This document shows positions 33,997 through 47,401 of a stretch of 64,000 bases of DNA, piece after piece. Position 1 is the stretch's first letter. Each line of letters begins with the position of its first letter. Location of the stretch: contig NC_073692.1 of assembly GCF_029784155.1 (NCBI RefSeq), positions 240,703,756-240,767,755 on the forward strand, given 5' to 3'. The notes under the pieces are model-generated. The model searched no databases. It saw only the letters and a program-made list of their open reading frames with translations, and was not told the DNA's origin. This stretch comes from Uranotaenia lowii. Lineage: Eukaryota; Arthropoda; Insecta; Diptera; Culicidae. Both the position numbers and the translations under genes were made by a program.

Positions 33997-34888
33997 TCAA
34001 CAAACGGGACATTTTGCAATAGGCGGGCTAGATCCACAACACTTATTTAATTTTTATTTAAATATAGTGTAATAAAGTAATTATTTTATGGTAAGAAAAG
34101 GATGATGACAAAGTTTCTCACATCGTTAGATAGTTTTTTTAAGTTTTTGATTCTGTTAGAAAATTTAAAAAATCGAGCAATAGATGTACATTCGATACCG
34201 TATAAAATTTTACCCAGTATGACGGATTGGCTTAATGATATCACCTACAAACTTCATTTTGCTTTTATTATTCTTTACATACACTGTTGATGTTCAAAAA
34301 ATCAAAATTTTTTTTTCAAATAAATATTTTTGAAATTCTCTGACCAAAAATACATCGAAATGAAAATCAAAGAATCCCCGTTGAATTTCGTTTTCATATG
34401 CTTGAATATGATTGTTTTGCATCACGCGTTTCTTGATTTCGAAATTTTATACATCCAAACATCATGATTTATGATTTCAGCTAGTTGAAATTCTGGATTT
34501 TTTACCCCTAAATGTATGCAACACCCTTATGCTTTTTGTTAAAAACATGTTGGCAGATAAAACGTAAAATTTTATTCGAACAAAACCAAATATCACTGCA
34601 ATTGGTGCTTTGTGCGTTATGACATAACTTCAAAAACTATAAATATTTTAACGTTTTCATTAGATTTTTCGTTAAAAACAAAGTTTGATGCAACTTACCC
34701 CTTTTTCTTAAAAGGGTGAAAATCGCATGTTTTTTTAAATTGAAAATATCTAGTGAAGCCAGCACTTTTTCGGACTGCGTATGTTTTATGTCCCATCATC
34801 CTTAATACTTTTGACGTACAAGCAGTAGACATTACGTTTTTAGAAGCCATTGAAGTTGAAAAGTGTTGCACGTTGCTCTAGTTGACGG
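33997..34888. mobile_element. TA-type MITE of the CCGTCAA family, copy 1
   Basis: Aligns by eye in the same orientation with 52234-53184 for most of its length: shared strings include AAAAAATCGAGCAATAGATG, AGTATGACGGATTGGCTTAA and GGGTGAAAATCGCATG. The right end GTTGACGG then TA is kept. The left end is degraded (TCAACAAACGGGACATTTTG). It is non-coding. Confidence 0.75.
34504..34520 (+). repeat. 17-base recurrent motif
   Basis: ACCCCTAAATGTATGCA, also at 52781-52797, and nearly the same at 12014-12030 and on the minus strand at 38882-38898. Confidence 0.8.
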
Positions 34889-37880
34889 TACGTTTAACCT
34901 TCATAAAATGATTTCGTTTTCCGTTCCAGTAAATTAGATCTCTTATGGATTGAATAATTATTCATCAATAAATTTCCAAAATACGGAGATGGTGGCTTAG
35001 TACAAATACTAGATGTGTGGAGGATTTTTTAAATGACTCACCTAAATATAATAAATTTTGCAGGAACTTTTCGAGAAAGGATCAGCCGAGATGATGAGTA
35101 CAAATTCCAAGGCGACTTTTAAAAAAATCCCTTTCGAAACACCAAATCTTTTTTTTTGTGTGCCTCTATTTTGATAAAAAATTCACGCAAAGCCCATTTT
35201 TAGCCCGTCGCTTCCTTTTTTTTTCTAACAACAATCTTCATAATAACGCTGTGTTAAATTTCATAAAGTGCATGCCACAGGGCTAAGAAACTTTATATTC
35301 AGTGCTTCTTCGGTTGTAATTCAACCAATTCATCATAAATTTATCAACATATTATGACTGACTCAAAGCTATATTTTTAAAGTTTTTGTAAAAACTATAC
35401 CACAAATAACTGAGATATTTAAACTTAAACAACTTAAAAAAAAAGATAATACTGTACATAGTTTTCGATTTCTTGTCTATTTTTCTAAACCCCTCCAATA
35501 GACGGGGCTTATGTTGCGTTTTTCTTCCTAATTTAGGGTCAATTTTTGTGTGTGAAAACAAAACAATCCAAAATCCCAATCACTTTGCCCATCATTTGTT
35601 TTAAATCGAAAAACACATGGACCAATAATTTCTAAGGTTACCAAAATGATATTTTCTTAAAAAATAGGTCCATTTAAAGTTTTTTACTCTCTGATTGTTA
35701 AACTATTTTCATTCATATGAATTGTTAGAACAACATATTTTGAAACATTTTGCACAAAAAACTAAGTAAAATAATGATTAGGTTTGAAAAAGTGACGATT
35801 TCAGTAAACCTCGTCTAAAGGCGGGATTGAGTTTTCGAGGGTTGACGAAAAATGTCATCAGGTTCATCTGGAAGAATTTTATAAAAAATATCATAGTGCC
35901 ATCTGGATGTATCCGATTTCAACGTAAAATGACCCCCCAAATTGTCGGTCAATTTCCAAAAATAAACATGCGTCTGTCAGGATATTTCATGTCATTTATT
36001 CCAAACCAGATTTAGAACAGAACGTCGATTAAATGACCACCCCTAATTGATAAGCAAAAAGCAGCTCTTTCGCGGACATTGGCTAGAATTTCAGGCTTCA
36101 TAGTGGTTATTTCAGATCGTAGACTAGCTTTAAGTTCGTCAATGTTTTTGGTGTGCTGGCGTCAATTTTAATTTTGAGATATGTTCACAGAAATAAGTGT
36201 ACTTCTAAATTCTGAGTACGAGGAAAACAGTTCGAGTCACCTTTTTCACAGTTTTCACAACTGAACGATCGTTTTTTATGTAAAACACTAGAATTGCAGC
36301 ACGTTCTTTTGGTCTGTTTCGACTTACTTATCAAAAATGGCACTAAAAGACTTTTAAAAATTGCGTTAATATGTTGAAATCGACTGAAAAAACGCAACGC
36401 GGAGTTATTCGACTTTCAAATCGGATAAATCCTGATGACGCATACGGAAGAGAAGTATCTTGCATTTTATAAACATGGGTTGTTGATGATTTCACTTTAT
36501 GGAGACACCTACAGATATGAAGAAATTTTCAAACGAAATAAACAAATAAATATTCAACAAGAACACGAATTCCTGATACACGTTAGGAAAACTTGAAACA
36601 AAGCAACAACATTAATCGAGATATCAATCTTTTTAATGCATGACTTTTTTTTAATGAGTATAGCAATTACTAATTAAGTGAAACAATATCAATTTAACTT
36701 GAATAACGCAACTGAACAAAATAGAAGCTAATCAAAATTGAAACATAACTTTCGAAAATGCCAATTTGTTTCTATACCATTTAAAAAAAATTTAACTAAA
36801 CATAGTTCAGGTGGGGGAGGGGGGGGGGTATGGTGACTAATTTTTATCTATGATTTTTGTCCAACAATGCACGAATAAAAAAATTATGCTTTTAACTGTA
36901 ACACTTACTGAAATGAGGAGTATAAAACATGATCATTGATTGCAGTAAATTCAAACGACATTAGTGGTTACAACTAAATGTTTGTTACAAAACAAGATTT
37001 CGAGTTTCGGAGTAACTTTGATCACTGTGGTTTTTAACCCTCCAAAGCTGTTCGGGTCAATATGACCCGAAGCGTTCATTCCAAACAACTTTATTATCAT
37101 TCCAATATACTAAAGCACTGGACATTTTGACAGAACAAGTATGTACTATGAAAATAGTTATCAAATTAACGACAACAAATTAAAATTTGAGTTTTGAAAA
37201 TCGGTTCATTGGGAAATGAAAAGATGTCGTTTTTTTAAATAAGATTTTTTCTACTGGTAGATCTGAGATAGCGGTCAAAACTTTCATTGGAATCCAACAT
37301 GTCTATACCTTGTCGGATAGATGGATTCTTGACGATTTCAAACATCAATGAAACACTTAAATACAGAAACGCTGTCAGAAGTTATGAGTATTTTAAAAAT
37401 AAAATTGATTTTTCGGAATTTTTACTTTCTGAACCAGTTTCTGTTAACCTGGTAATACATAGCGACTTTATTTTTAAATGTCGAGTAATTAGAATAAATT
37501 ACCTACACAATTATCATAAAAATCGCCAGGAAAACGAAATCAAACTACAACTCAAATTTCCCCGAAACGGATGCGAACGGCTTTGGAAGGTTAAGGTACC
37601 TCAACATCTTCAAAACTTCTTTTTTTTATTTTTTTTATTTATTTACTGGTCTTTGAATTAAACATATTCGCACAGACTTTTCCTTATGACCTACTTATTC
37701 TAATTTTGAATGTTTCTTTAGTGATGTTAAAATCGAAGTGATTACTGATTTCGTTAAATCGTCTACAACAAGTAACAAATGGACTATTGGAAATTTTAGG
37801 GTGCCATTTAGCACAGAAGGCATAATTTTTGTAAAGACTAAACTGTTTTTTTTTCAACGATTTTTTTTAACTTTTACCTA
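34889..37880. other. AT-rich spacer
   Basis: Includes a G-run (GGTGGGGGAGGGGGGGGGG) near 36810-36828 and the hairpin described separately. The open frame at 37287-37661 (124 codons) lacks a methionine start and any motif I know, so I do not call it a gene. Confidence 0.4.
37051..37071. repeat. Palindrome with GGGTCAATATGACCC
   Basis: Twenty-one bases with 9-bp perfect arms (TTCGGGTCA and TGACCCGAA) around a 3-base centre. Probably the end of a small MITE starting CCCTCCAAAGC; no partner end was found. Confidence 0.6.
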
Positions 37881-37882
37881 TA

Positions 37883-38857
37883 GGGGAGAATGAGGATACT
37901 TGATCCCTGGGGATACTTGATTCCTTAGCTATATCTCGAAACTGGAATGTCTTACAAAAATCAAATGTTCTAGAAAAATGTGCCAAAAAGAGCAAAATAA
38001 CAATGCTTGTAGTTTAAAAAATTTTAACATAATAATTGTTTGAGTAATTGAACTTTGTTTGAAAAATTTCACAAAATGTAACTTGAAGATCTTTTTTCAT
38101 CACTTTAAAATGTTCCTTACACGGGAAAATAATGAAAAAAATATTTGTTCCAATGTATCAATCGTTCGAGCGTGAAATGAACTTCATAATGCCATATTTT
38201 CAAAGCAATGGAAAACTCTGAACTTTTTTCAGAAAAAGTTTTCTAAAATGTTGATTATGGGTACAATTGATCCCCTATAGTTGGGTACAATTGATCCCCC
38301 TTCCAAACGGCATATTCTTCTTCTGAATTGATCGTTATGATTGTTGATTACGAAATAACTAATATTTATCCAAAAACTAATATTTATCAAACAATTGTCT
38401 GAAGAAAAGAGCAAAAATAATTAATTTTCTCTTAGTTATAGAAAATAGCGCCTTTAAGTATGCAATGTCATTAGCGTTGAGACAAAGTTATAGAATTCTC
38501 TTCTTATGTCTGCTATAAATAGTGAAATGAGAACAAACATGACCAAAATAGTCAATTAACATTCTATCTTGGGGTTTTGTTTGATTTTTATACAAGGATT
38601 AGGGCTTCCTGAATAAAAGATCAAGTCTCCTTCAATAGGGGATCAAGTCTCCCCTAACTTCAGAAAATTCGCAATTTTTTTACTCCCACGAAAATGCTTC
38701 TAGTTCATCAACGGGTTCAAGTATCGATCTAATTTTTGGAGCATAGAAACTTGAAGTTACAAGCTGTCAGAAAATGTCAAAGACGACGAGTTGCTAATTT
38801 TTTCCAAAAAGATATGGTGAAAATAAGAAAAGGGGATCAAGTATCCCCACTCTCCCC
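37883..38857. mobile_element. TA-type MITE with GGGGATACTTGATC ends
   Basis: Left end GGGGAGAATGAGGATACTTG, right end in reverse complement GGGGAGAGTGGGGATACTTG, each flanked by TA. Inside, the same theme recurs: GGTACAATTGATCCCC twice (38259-38300) and GATCAAGTCTCC twice (38620-38660). It is non-coding. TA duplication and this architecture fit Tc1/mariner-mobilised MITEs. Confidence 0.8.
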
Positions 38858-38881
38858 TAATCAAAAGATGGACAATGTTGC

Positions 38882-38898
38882 TGCATACATCTAGGGGT
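38882..38898 (-). repeat. 17-base recurrent motif, reverse strand
   Basis: Reverse complement reads ACCCCTAGATGTATGCA, one base different from the other copies. It lies just outside the preceding MITE. Confidence 0.75.
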
Positions 38899-38971
38899 AA
38901 AAATTACAAACATTTTTCAATTTTTTTTTTGGCCTAAAAAACAAATGAAATTTTAACTTCATGCAATTCCA

Positions 38972-39626
38972 TAGGTTTGGCAAAGGTGGGAGCGATGGAA
39001 GGCGACACGTATCAACGTGAAATTGTCTTCAGCGAATTTTACTATTTGGCTCGAAGAAACTCTCTTGTCAACTGGCAGCGCAAATGGGACGAGGATGAGC
39101 AGGGTCGGTGGTTCCACTCGCTTATCCCAAAGGTAAGCCTTAAACCATGGTTTAATAGATTGAACTTGAGTCGGGATTTTATTCGTATATTTTCCCGTCG
39201 CATGTCCAATCATTGTTCCTTAGACGCGATACTCTATCGTTTTGATATTGCTGGCAGCAATCTATGTGGTTGTGGCCAAGGTTACCATGACATCGAGCAT
39301 ATTGTTTGGTCGTGCGAGGTCCATCTTGTCGCCAGAACGAATTTTATAGACTCCCTTAGGGCCCGAGGAAAACCAACCTATGTTCCATTGAGAGATGTGC
39401 TGGCCGTGATAGACTTGGACTACATGTTCGAAATATACCTTTTCCTAAAAGCTATTGATCTTCGTCTATAATTCTTTTTATTTTCACATTTCCCTATCTA
39501 TCTTCTATTTTTTTTTCAAAAAGTGAACTAGATATAAGCACACAATTGTAATCAAACAAAACGAGTTTGGCTCCTTAAAGCCTAGGTATGAGCCGTTTCA
39601 AATAAAGAAATTACAAAAAAAAAAAA
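38972..39626 (+). mobile_element. 5'-truncated non-LTR retrotransposon with poly(A)
   Basis: The last part of an ORF2-like protein is followed by a 3' untranslated region containing AATAAAG and a 12-A tail. The left edge is a sharp truncation just before the coding part. TAGGT-like strings at both edges (CCATAGGTTT and CCTTAGGTCC) might be a short target duplication, but they are too short and imperfect to rely on. Confidence 0.8.
38977..39471 (+). CDS. Non-LTR retrotransposon ORF2 C-terminal fragment
   Basis: The protein shows NWQRKWDEDEQGRWFHSLIP, then PWFNRLNLSRDFIRIFSRRM, then LCGCGQGYHDIEHIVWSCE with a Cys/His cluster, and ends PLRDVLAVIDLDYMFEIYLF. I recognise this as the region after RNase H in many insect non-LTR ORF2 proteins. 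The frame is open for 164 codons to a normal stop. The upstream RT and endonuclease are missing, so the first codon is a truncation edge, not a start. Confidence 0.85.
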   Translation: MAKVGAMEGDTYQREIVFSEFYYLARRNSLVNWQRKWDEDEQGRWFHSLIPKVSLKPWFNRLNLSRDFIRIFSRRMSNHCSLDAILYRFDIAGSNLCGCGQGYHDIEHIVWSCEVHLVARTNFIDSLRARGKPTYVPLRDVLAVIDLDYMFEIYLFLKAIDLRL

Positions 39627-41488
39627 TCCTTAGGTCCTCGCACTGCTCCCATGTTCTTTTTTTCTTTAAATTGAACCATTTGATAGGGTTTTAGCCATTT
39701 TTACTATAGGAGCTTTCTCATGTAAAATCGCCATTTTTTCAATATCTATAACTGATCAGAGTTTTGAGCTGATTTTTTAGGTGAAGATCAGGTACATGTT
39801 TCTCTAAAAGCAAATATTTTTCATGAAGAATCAATTCCATAATAAAAATTCTGTGGATGATTATTTTTAAATTAAATTAGAGATTTTTTTGCAAAAAAAA
39901 ATTCAGAAAATAACAAAAAATTCAACTTTATAAAATCTGGAAACTGAATTGACAAGCAAATTTTTAAGTTCATGTTCTCTTGAATTCCTCAACAATATAA
40001 TGTTGATTGAAAAAATTATTTACAAGCTAAATCTTTTTCTGAATTTCGACTCTGCATTCTGAATCTAAATTCAAAAATTTAACTTTGAATTCAAATTTCT
40101 ATACGAATTCAGAAATGTACAAAAATACAATTTCCAAATCATAATTCCAGATCAGAATTTTATGAGCAAAGTTTAAAAGCCTTAATTCATGAATTGAATT
40201 ATTTAAATTCTGTAGTTCTGTTTTGATCTTAATTTATTATTTCAATTATTTATTTTTAATCTGTGTTGTGAATCTGAATTAAAATGTGAATTTCAAATAA
40301 TAAATCTGAATTTGAGTTTTCATGAAAAGGATGAAAGATTTTCAACAAAATTATTTCATTTCGATATCCAGGTTGATTATGAGATGCTTTAATGTAAGAT
40401 GAAAGTTCAATTTGTTTCCTAGTCCCAAATATATGTCCATTAAGTTCTCATACTAACTTATCTCAAAACATAAATAACTCAATTTAAAAAAAAAAAACGA
40501 TAGACTTTTTGTCATAATAAAACCCCACAAATGCTCATTACTTCAGGTTATCCTGAACAAATTTATGTAAAAGATTGATTTTTCAATGTAAATTAACCAT
40601 CCTGAACATTTAAACATCCTACAATCAATAACTAAGTTGGTAGAATACTCTTTCTGGTCTTGGTACAGTGATGAAAAGTTTTATGAGATTTTTCAAATGA
40701 AATTAATCACTCTGTTTGTGATAAACTCTTTTATATCAATTTGTATCACTTCGATGTCTTCTACAAAGCTGTAGCCAAAGAAATTTCCTATTAAATCATG
40801 TTATCGACATATGGAGTTGGATTAACGCTAGAGGGAAGACAAGCGTTTTCACAGTGAGTAATATGATTTTGTCTTTGAAAAAACCATTAAAAAGGTTCAA
40901 AAAATTTCATAAAAATAAATTGTTCTAGAACCCTCGATGGATTATTTAAAATTTAATTTGTGCGATGTTAATTTTCGATAAATTAGGTTTTCTCCCAGAG
41001 ACACCGTGTTCAATTTTGGATCGCCATTTAGAAGCTTTAAATGTATAAATTTTTTGTAAGAAATAAGTTTCAGAACTTCGAATTGGAATATAAAACAAAA
41101 TTCTTTTTTTTATATATATTCGGAAAACTATTATTAAAATGTTGGAAATGCATTAAATTTGTGAAAAACATGATTTAAATTTGATACCAGGTGCAAAACC
41201 AAATGGCGGAGGGGGATTAAAACGTATTTTAAGTTCTAAATGTGTATAAAAACATAAAAATATAGGAGGCCCAAGTTACCCCACAAAATGTGGCCCAAGA
41301 TTCTCCACAAGCTATGATTTGCAAATTGGTTGCGTTTGTGTGACTTATCGATGTTTCACCAAAAATTCGTTTTCCACATGAAATTACATGACAAAACTAA
41401 GATCATAAGCGTATGAGCATATTTTTGTTATAAAGTTTAGGTTCCCCATCGGTGGAATTAGCAGGTGCTTGTTTAATTATGTAAGGTA
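39627..41488. other. AT-rich spacer, nothing firm
   Basis: No coding signal. Near 41270 the string GCCCAAGTTACCCCACAAAA resembles an orphan MITE end of the GGGGTAACTT type. A cluster of AATTC-rich short repeats lies near 40020-40330. Confidence 0.4.
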
Positions 41489-42420
41489 CACCGGGGTAAG
41501 TGTGGACGTTGGCTATTAAAACAATACGGTGCACTATTTTCTCAAACTTTTAATGCAGAATGTTCTATTCACTTGTAATCTATCCAATAAATGTTGGAAA
41601 GGTTCGATTCAGACAATAACGGATGTTTACAGCGACTTTTTTGGAATTTTCTATTTTCAACTACGATGTCGAGTTGATGTGCATCGTTTTCAATTGCAAA
41701 TTTCTCGTAAACTAGCTGGCTCTCGATGAAAAACTCTACATTTAAACAATCCTTACATTCCAAACAACCAATTAGGAAAAGAAACGGCGGTTAAAAATAA
41801 ATAAAAAAGAGTTTATTTTCAAAAAACTTAAATTGTTTTTCTAACCCCCTCCTGGGTTAAGTGTGGATGGCTTCAAAAAGACTTGATGTTTACACTTTTT
41901 TTTTCAATTTTCTGTCCTTCATCCTTCATGAGTTCTATTATTTAGCTATATTTAGCATTCGGATCATGAGAAGTTGGGTAAAGTACTTGTTTGTTCTGTG
42001 TTTTTGATAAAATCGGATCTCGTGCGTTGCAACATAAATTACACATAATAATTATTGAAAGATGCCTTACTAATAGTATCATGAACTTTTTTTAATAAAA
42101 TTTTGGACCGTTCGAGCAATAAAATAACGTATTCAACCAAGAAAACACAAATTTTTTGAAAATTTCCTGAGAAATCAAAAGGAAAATCTGCCGTCCACAC
42201 TTACCCCATAAAGTGGGGCCCAGTTGACACCAGCAGTCCATTACAATTTACGTGATAACTTTTCTCGCTTTGCTTCTATCGAGCTCATCTCTTCAGCGTT
42301 TGTAAACAACATGTTCTGCATCACATTGAATGTAATTTTATGAAAATTGCTCCAAAGCTGATTTTTTAATGATTTTTTAAAGTTGAACTATACGAAAAAC
42401 CGTCCACACTTACCACGGTG
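41489..42420. mobile_element. TA-type MITE with GGGGTAAGTGTGGACG ends
   Basis: Left end CACCGGGGTAAGTGTGGACG, right end in reverse complement CACCGTGGTAAGTGTGGACG, each preceded by GGTA or AGGTA outside, so TA is duplicated. Internal versions of the end occur at 41853-41871 (GGGTTAAGTGTGGATGG) and 42190-42215 (reverse). It is non-coding. Confidence 0.82.
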
Positions 42421-43599
42421 TACCTCAAGTAAATATTTTGCATAATTTTTAAGTTTGATAAATAGCATATAGCAGAAAAATAGCATTACGCAAAGCGACG
42501 ACGATGACAGTTGGATTGAAATTTTTATCTCAACACACATCTGAGATATTCAGGGTGGCCCACGTTTTCCCAAGGCACACGTTTTTCCCCTCTCCTCTAT
42601 CTAAAACATTATCGCTCCAAAAGATTTTCTAGACTTCATAGAAAATGCTTATGACATACAGATGCACAGAAACGAAGAAACGTGTATGCCGCGCAAAACC
42701 TATAAAAATGTTATCCTTATCAGCCTTTGTTGGGCAGTTTTGAAAACGTTTGGTGTAGATTTGGAACAAGTTCTTAAGTTGTAATTTTACCACATATAGA
42801 TGATATTGAAATTCATTCCGAATAGAAATAACGAATGGTTTGAGTTTTATGCAACAAACAAAGTGTATCACTTTCACGTTGCCACCCTGTACAAATATGC
42901 CGTAGACTGAAACAAGATTTCCGTTCAAACAAACAAAAAATCAACAACAAGTGGATAATTTTTCAATTTTGATCTTTTGAAAGCAATTGTAGATAGAACG
43001 TGGTGGTTTCCAATTTGTGGGCAGCCCACTATGACTTAATCAATTAGTGAAAAACTTACCTTTTAGTGTTGACGAAATCATGTCGACTCGTTCAAAAAAC
43101 GCCAGGATGATGAAAGTCACCTGTTTAAGTATCCTTGAAACCACTATACGAAATTGAATCTTTTACACTTCATACATTTTCTACATCGGTAGGTTTAAAA
43201 TCTAAATTTGGTTTAACGCTTTTCACTTATCACTATAACGACCTCATCAATTTGGCGGGGTCTTTTCAACTTGGTTACGTATTTTACTTCTTTCTGCATC
43301 CGGATTTGCACTGCTTAATTTTTATGTATATCTGGAGAAATCTTCTAATGCACCAGGCTTCACAATTTCTTAGCAAATTACTACCTCAAGGGGGTTTTAC
43401 CAATAGATATCTCCTAAACCTGCACCCAAATTCACTGATTTTGATATTTTGATTCTCTTCTCAGAACTCGTTTATCGATTCGAACTCATCGGTAGAGTAT
43501 CTTCTAATTCATTGATGAACGCTTTCAGCTGAAACAAAATCCATCAAAAAGGCATCAATTAGTAACTGCATTCATGGGAGTTCGCTGCTTCCAGGATCC
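42421..43599. other. Spacer, nothing recognised
   Basis: Mixed composition, short open frames only, no known domain or repeat. Confidence 0.4.
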
Positions 43600-46460
43600 A
43601 TACAATCATTCGAACTCTCGATTCTCGCTGCGATGATCTTGGATCCAAGAACAACAAACTATAATCAAAAGAATATAACTTTCGTCTGGGTTCGGGCTGA
43701 AAATTAAATCATCACACACGAGCAACACGGCCATCAGCCAAAAAAAAAACAAGAAACGTAACTTGAACCCAGAGCGATAAAATCTAGACAACTCTTTTTC
43801 TGTCGTTTTTTTTTTATTTCCCAGGAAATTGACCCAAACAAGAACGCCCAACTATACGAGGTGGTCATCATGATCTGCATTCCCCATCATCTTCTCGAGC
43901 GCGGCAACCCAACGACAATTCTTCTCGTGTCTCCTCGATTTGGGTTTTCTTGAGATATCATTTTGTTTTATTCTTCGTTGCCGCTTTTGTCTTTCGGCTT
44001 CATTAGGATCCAAACGTGTGTGTCACTTTCGTCGTCTTTGCGGATTCTCTGGAAGTAACCATAAGGGGTTTCGGCCCGCATCCCTTGAAGAGAAACCAAC
44101 TGGACTAACTCGTTCACTTCCCGCCTGGAGGTTGGTTTTGACTAACTGGATTCTTGACACGTTCAGAGGGATTTCAGAGCACTTAGTTCCCAAAATTTCT
44201 GGGAAACGTTTCACACAATATGAAATTGTTCCAGATCAAGATAACCGTAACAACAACTGAGAACAATAATGATCACTGTTTGAATAAGCAATTGCCGTTT
44301 TGACTTCACAACGAGCACATTCTTTCACTGGAAGGCAAAGCTTGCTGGGATGGTGAGATGCTACAGACGGCTTTTCATGTGATGTGACATCTGGTTCATG
44401 ATTCGACAGAAACAATCGTCACCAAACACAAACAGGACACTCAAATGCATCTTTGATGTTTTCCACTTGAAACCATTAGGATGTTTCCCTGCAATCTGGA
44501 TGCTTTTTCTTCGGGTTGCTTCGTATCATAACAGCTTGTATTTATAGGAGGCTTCAAGTGCACACATCGGTACCAATCCTGCTTTCTGAAAATTCTTCTT
44601 GCGATTTCCCTGAATCGAATAGTATTTTCAGAAATGATTTGTTCGAAACCTTTAGACCAAACTTATCTGTCGGTATCGCTTTCACTAGTAGTTTGGCACT
44701 GAAGATGATGAATTCGAGCTCATGACACATTTACTAACATTAGAACATCTTTTCAGCATCCTACTTTTACGGAGCATGAACAACTGTTACGCACAATCGT
44801 TTCTTTAATGCCTAGAAAAACTGTCTTCTCATCCCATTCCAGTGAAACTTCGATGGGAATCATTTCCAGCACCAATTCAGGTCACCGAAACAAAAAACAA
44901 AACTATTGTTCTCCTAAGGTCTCCGAAGAACAATCACCACAAATCCCACAATCGTTACTTCATTCCGGCACTTGAATGGCATTTTGTCGCTGTCTTCTCA
45001 TCTCGCCAAACTTTCCCTCTCAAATCCGGCACGTCTCCAATCCCGTTCCGACCATTTCTACGGTACCATAAAACAGCAAAAGAAAAACCCAATACACCCA
45101 CCCGGTTTCCAATTGGCCAGCTTCCTCAATCCGACAGTACCCGGCAATTATTCTTAAAGACCCCGCGAGCGCTGCTCACTCTAATGGAGATGCTGAACCA
45201 AAATATTTACCCAAAAACTACACGCACATACGGCTTTCCGGCTTCGGGGGAATCAATCCAAGCACCTCAACGCCACCAGATACCCGCGCGGCTCTGCACC
45301 GATGTTCCCGATACACATTTATCCCAAAAAAGAACGTAGATTCCCGAAATGAAGATGAGACTACAAAATTGATGAAGATTGCGGCCCCGGCCAACAACGT
45401 TCGCGCACTCTATCGGGGTGCGGCGGTGGAGCGGTGGGAAAAATGATCACCCATTAAGGCCCAGCTCAAACGGAGCACGGAGCCAAAACAGAACACCGCA
45501 CCATGCACTACAATGAACCGAAGAAAAAAATCCGGAGAAGAAACCCGTCCGCCAGTCCCGCCAAACGCCAAATCACGTGCGACCACCAGATCGAAGAATA
45601 AACCCCAAGTATCGACGAGACGCGAACGACGTACAAATCCCAGCAGGCGACGAACGTATTGCAAACACTGGCAAGCGTAGCAACGACGCAGTGAAAAACC
45701 GACACGACCGTCCCGGCGCAAAGCCGAACTACAAACTGACTGGTCGACGTCGACGACCACGGAACGGCCACGGTTTGCTTCCATGCAGAAGCCTCGAAGC
45801 AAAAGGATTTCTGATAGTTCGCCCGTTTTTCCTTGGCCGTGCTGCCGGGCACTCCCCTCGCACAAGTGAGTGACGCAACCATAAAATGAGTGACTGCAGC
45901 ATCGCCGGTGAGCGCCAGCAGGGATGCAGTTTTTTTCGAACCAAACGGAACTCTTCGCCCGGTTTTTCTTGCTCTCCGTTTTATGTGAGCAGAGAGTGGT
46001 TTTCGTCGGTGATTTTTCCGTTCCGTCCGGCCGGAGCCTCGAAGAAGAGGCCGTTGAGTTCGTTGATTTGGGATTTCGGGTCGGGCTGTGTGTGGCTGGC
46101 TGTGAAAACTCCGCAAAAACCATCAATCGGCGGGTGACGAGGTGAGAAAAGAAGAGATCTTTTGTTACTCTGGTGGGCACCGACGACCGGTAAACAAACA
46201 TTGGATGGAGAGCGGCTGCCGTGCCGCACAGTGAAAAAAAAATACCTACTATTCGGGCGAATCCGTTCCGTTTGCGTCGTCGTTGCTCTGTCTCTTTTGT
46301 TTTGATTACTTCATTTGCGGATCACCCAGGTCGGTGTGCGTTGAGGCGTTGCTGTTCTTTCATGTTTGATTTTTGGCCTTTCGGAAACTTCCGTCTGTGA
46401 TTATAGCGTCTGGCCGGGGTGCCTCGAGTTGAAATTGTTGGCAATTATGTAAGGATCAAG
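43600..46460. other. GC-rich unique region, possible promoter or untranslated exon
   Basis: Composition is clearly higher in GC from about 43600 and peaks at 45380-46230, where CpG is frequent. Long overlapping open frames appear on both strands (for example 45410-46201 minus and 44842-45339 plus), but they are mutually overlapping, low in conserved pattern, and expected from GC-rich DNA. An A-rich run follows GCCGCACAGTG at 46218-46229, an initiator-like string. This could be the upstream part of a host gene outside the window. No coding call is made. Confidence 0.35.
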
Positions 46461-46791
46461 CCCGAGGATGATTGAGAATAAGCCGAGTGAAAAACAAAGC
46501 CTGCTGGGATAAAAATAGATGCGGTGGTCTGGTGAAAAATAATATTTAAATAGCGTGAGTGAATTATGAGACTTGTTAGAATTGAGCGAATAAACCCATT
46601 GGGCTTAAAAACCCGGAAAAAGACTTATAAGAAGAATGTTAACAATTAAATTTTTAGGTGATTTAAAAATTTGTGAATAAGAAATGTCTTAAAATTGATG
46701 TTTTGTCACACTACGCAGTAGTCATAAATTACGTTCTTGTTGTTTTCTATATCTTTTCTTAATTTATGCTCACTGGACACTGTAATCCTTA

Positions 46792-47380
46792 CACAGACCC
46801 CGTTCGATTTTTGCAACACGCCCGTACATTTTGTGTTGCCAAAATCGAATGTTGCCAAAATCGAACGATTTTTTTCTCAACTTTTTTTTTCAGTTATTTT
46901 CACAAAACAACTATTATTATTTTCAAAAAAGTTAATTTTAATCAATTTCCGACCATTTGTATTCATTTTTTATTTTCTTATTTCATGTTTTTGATGCATT
47001 TTGCACTTTTCTAGTTTTGTTTATAATGTTCGTTTTCATTTGTCAAATTTGCTGTTTTTGTCATTCTTCATCATTTTTTAGTTGTTTTTTGTCATTTTCA
47101 ATCTTTTGTTTGAATTGGTTTTTTAACTTTTTGAATTTTTCATCTTTTTGTCATTTTTGAGTACTTTAAAAAATTTAAAAAAAAAATGATTTTTTTTTGT
47201 GTCATTTTATCACCATTCCAGAACACAAAGACGTATTAATGATGATTGTCTTAATTAAATTGGTCCTGTTATAAAGAAAACTTAAAAGTAATGTTGTTTC
47301 TGAAAACCGTTCGATTTTGGCACATGTGCCAAAATTGGATGTTGCCAAAGACGAATGTTGCCAAAAACGAACGGGGTCTG
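46792..47380. mobile_element. TA-type MITE with CAGACCCCGTTCGATTT ends
   Basis: Left end CACAGACCCCGTTCGATTTT, right end in reverse complement CAGACCCCGTTCGTTTTTGG, with TA next to both. Subterminal GTTGCCAAAATCGAA repeats occur on both sides. The middle is T-rich with TTTTTGTCATTTT-like iterations. It is non-coding. Confidence 0.75.
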
Positions 47381-47401
47381 TATTTGTAAACTTTTCAAAT
47401 A

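Noticed and set aside
37287..37661. 124-codon open frame that could be a small host gene
   Set aside because: No ATG start, AT-driven composition, low-complexity Phe-rich end and no known motif.
44842..45339. 165-codon open frame on the plus strand
   Set aside because: Low-complexity, basic, no recognisable domain, in the same composition-biased region.
45410..46201. 263-codon open frame on the minus strand, longest non-transposon frame
   Set aside because: It lies in CpG-rich DNA where several frames on both strands are open together; no domain or plausible conserved pattern, rich in Arg/Ser as expected from composition.
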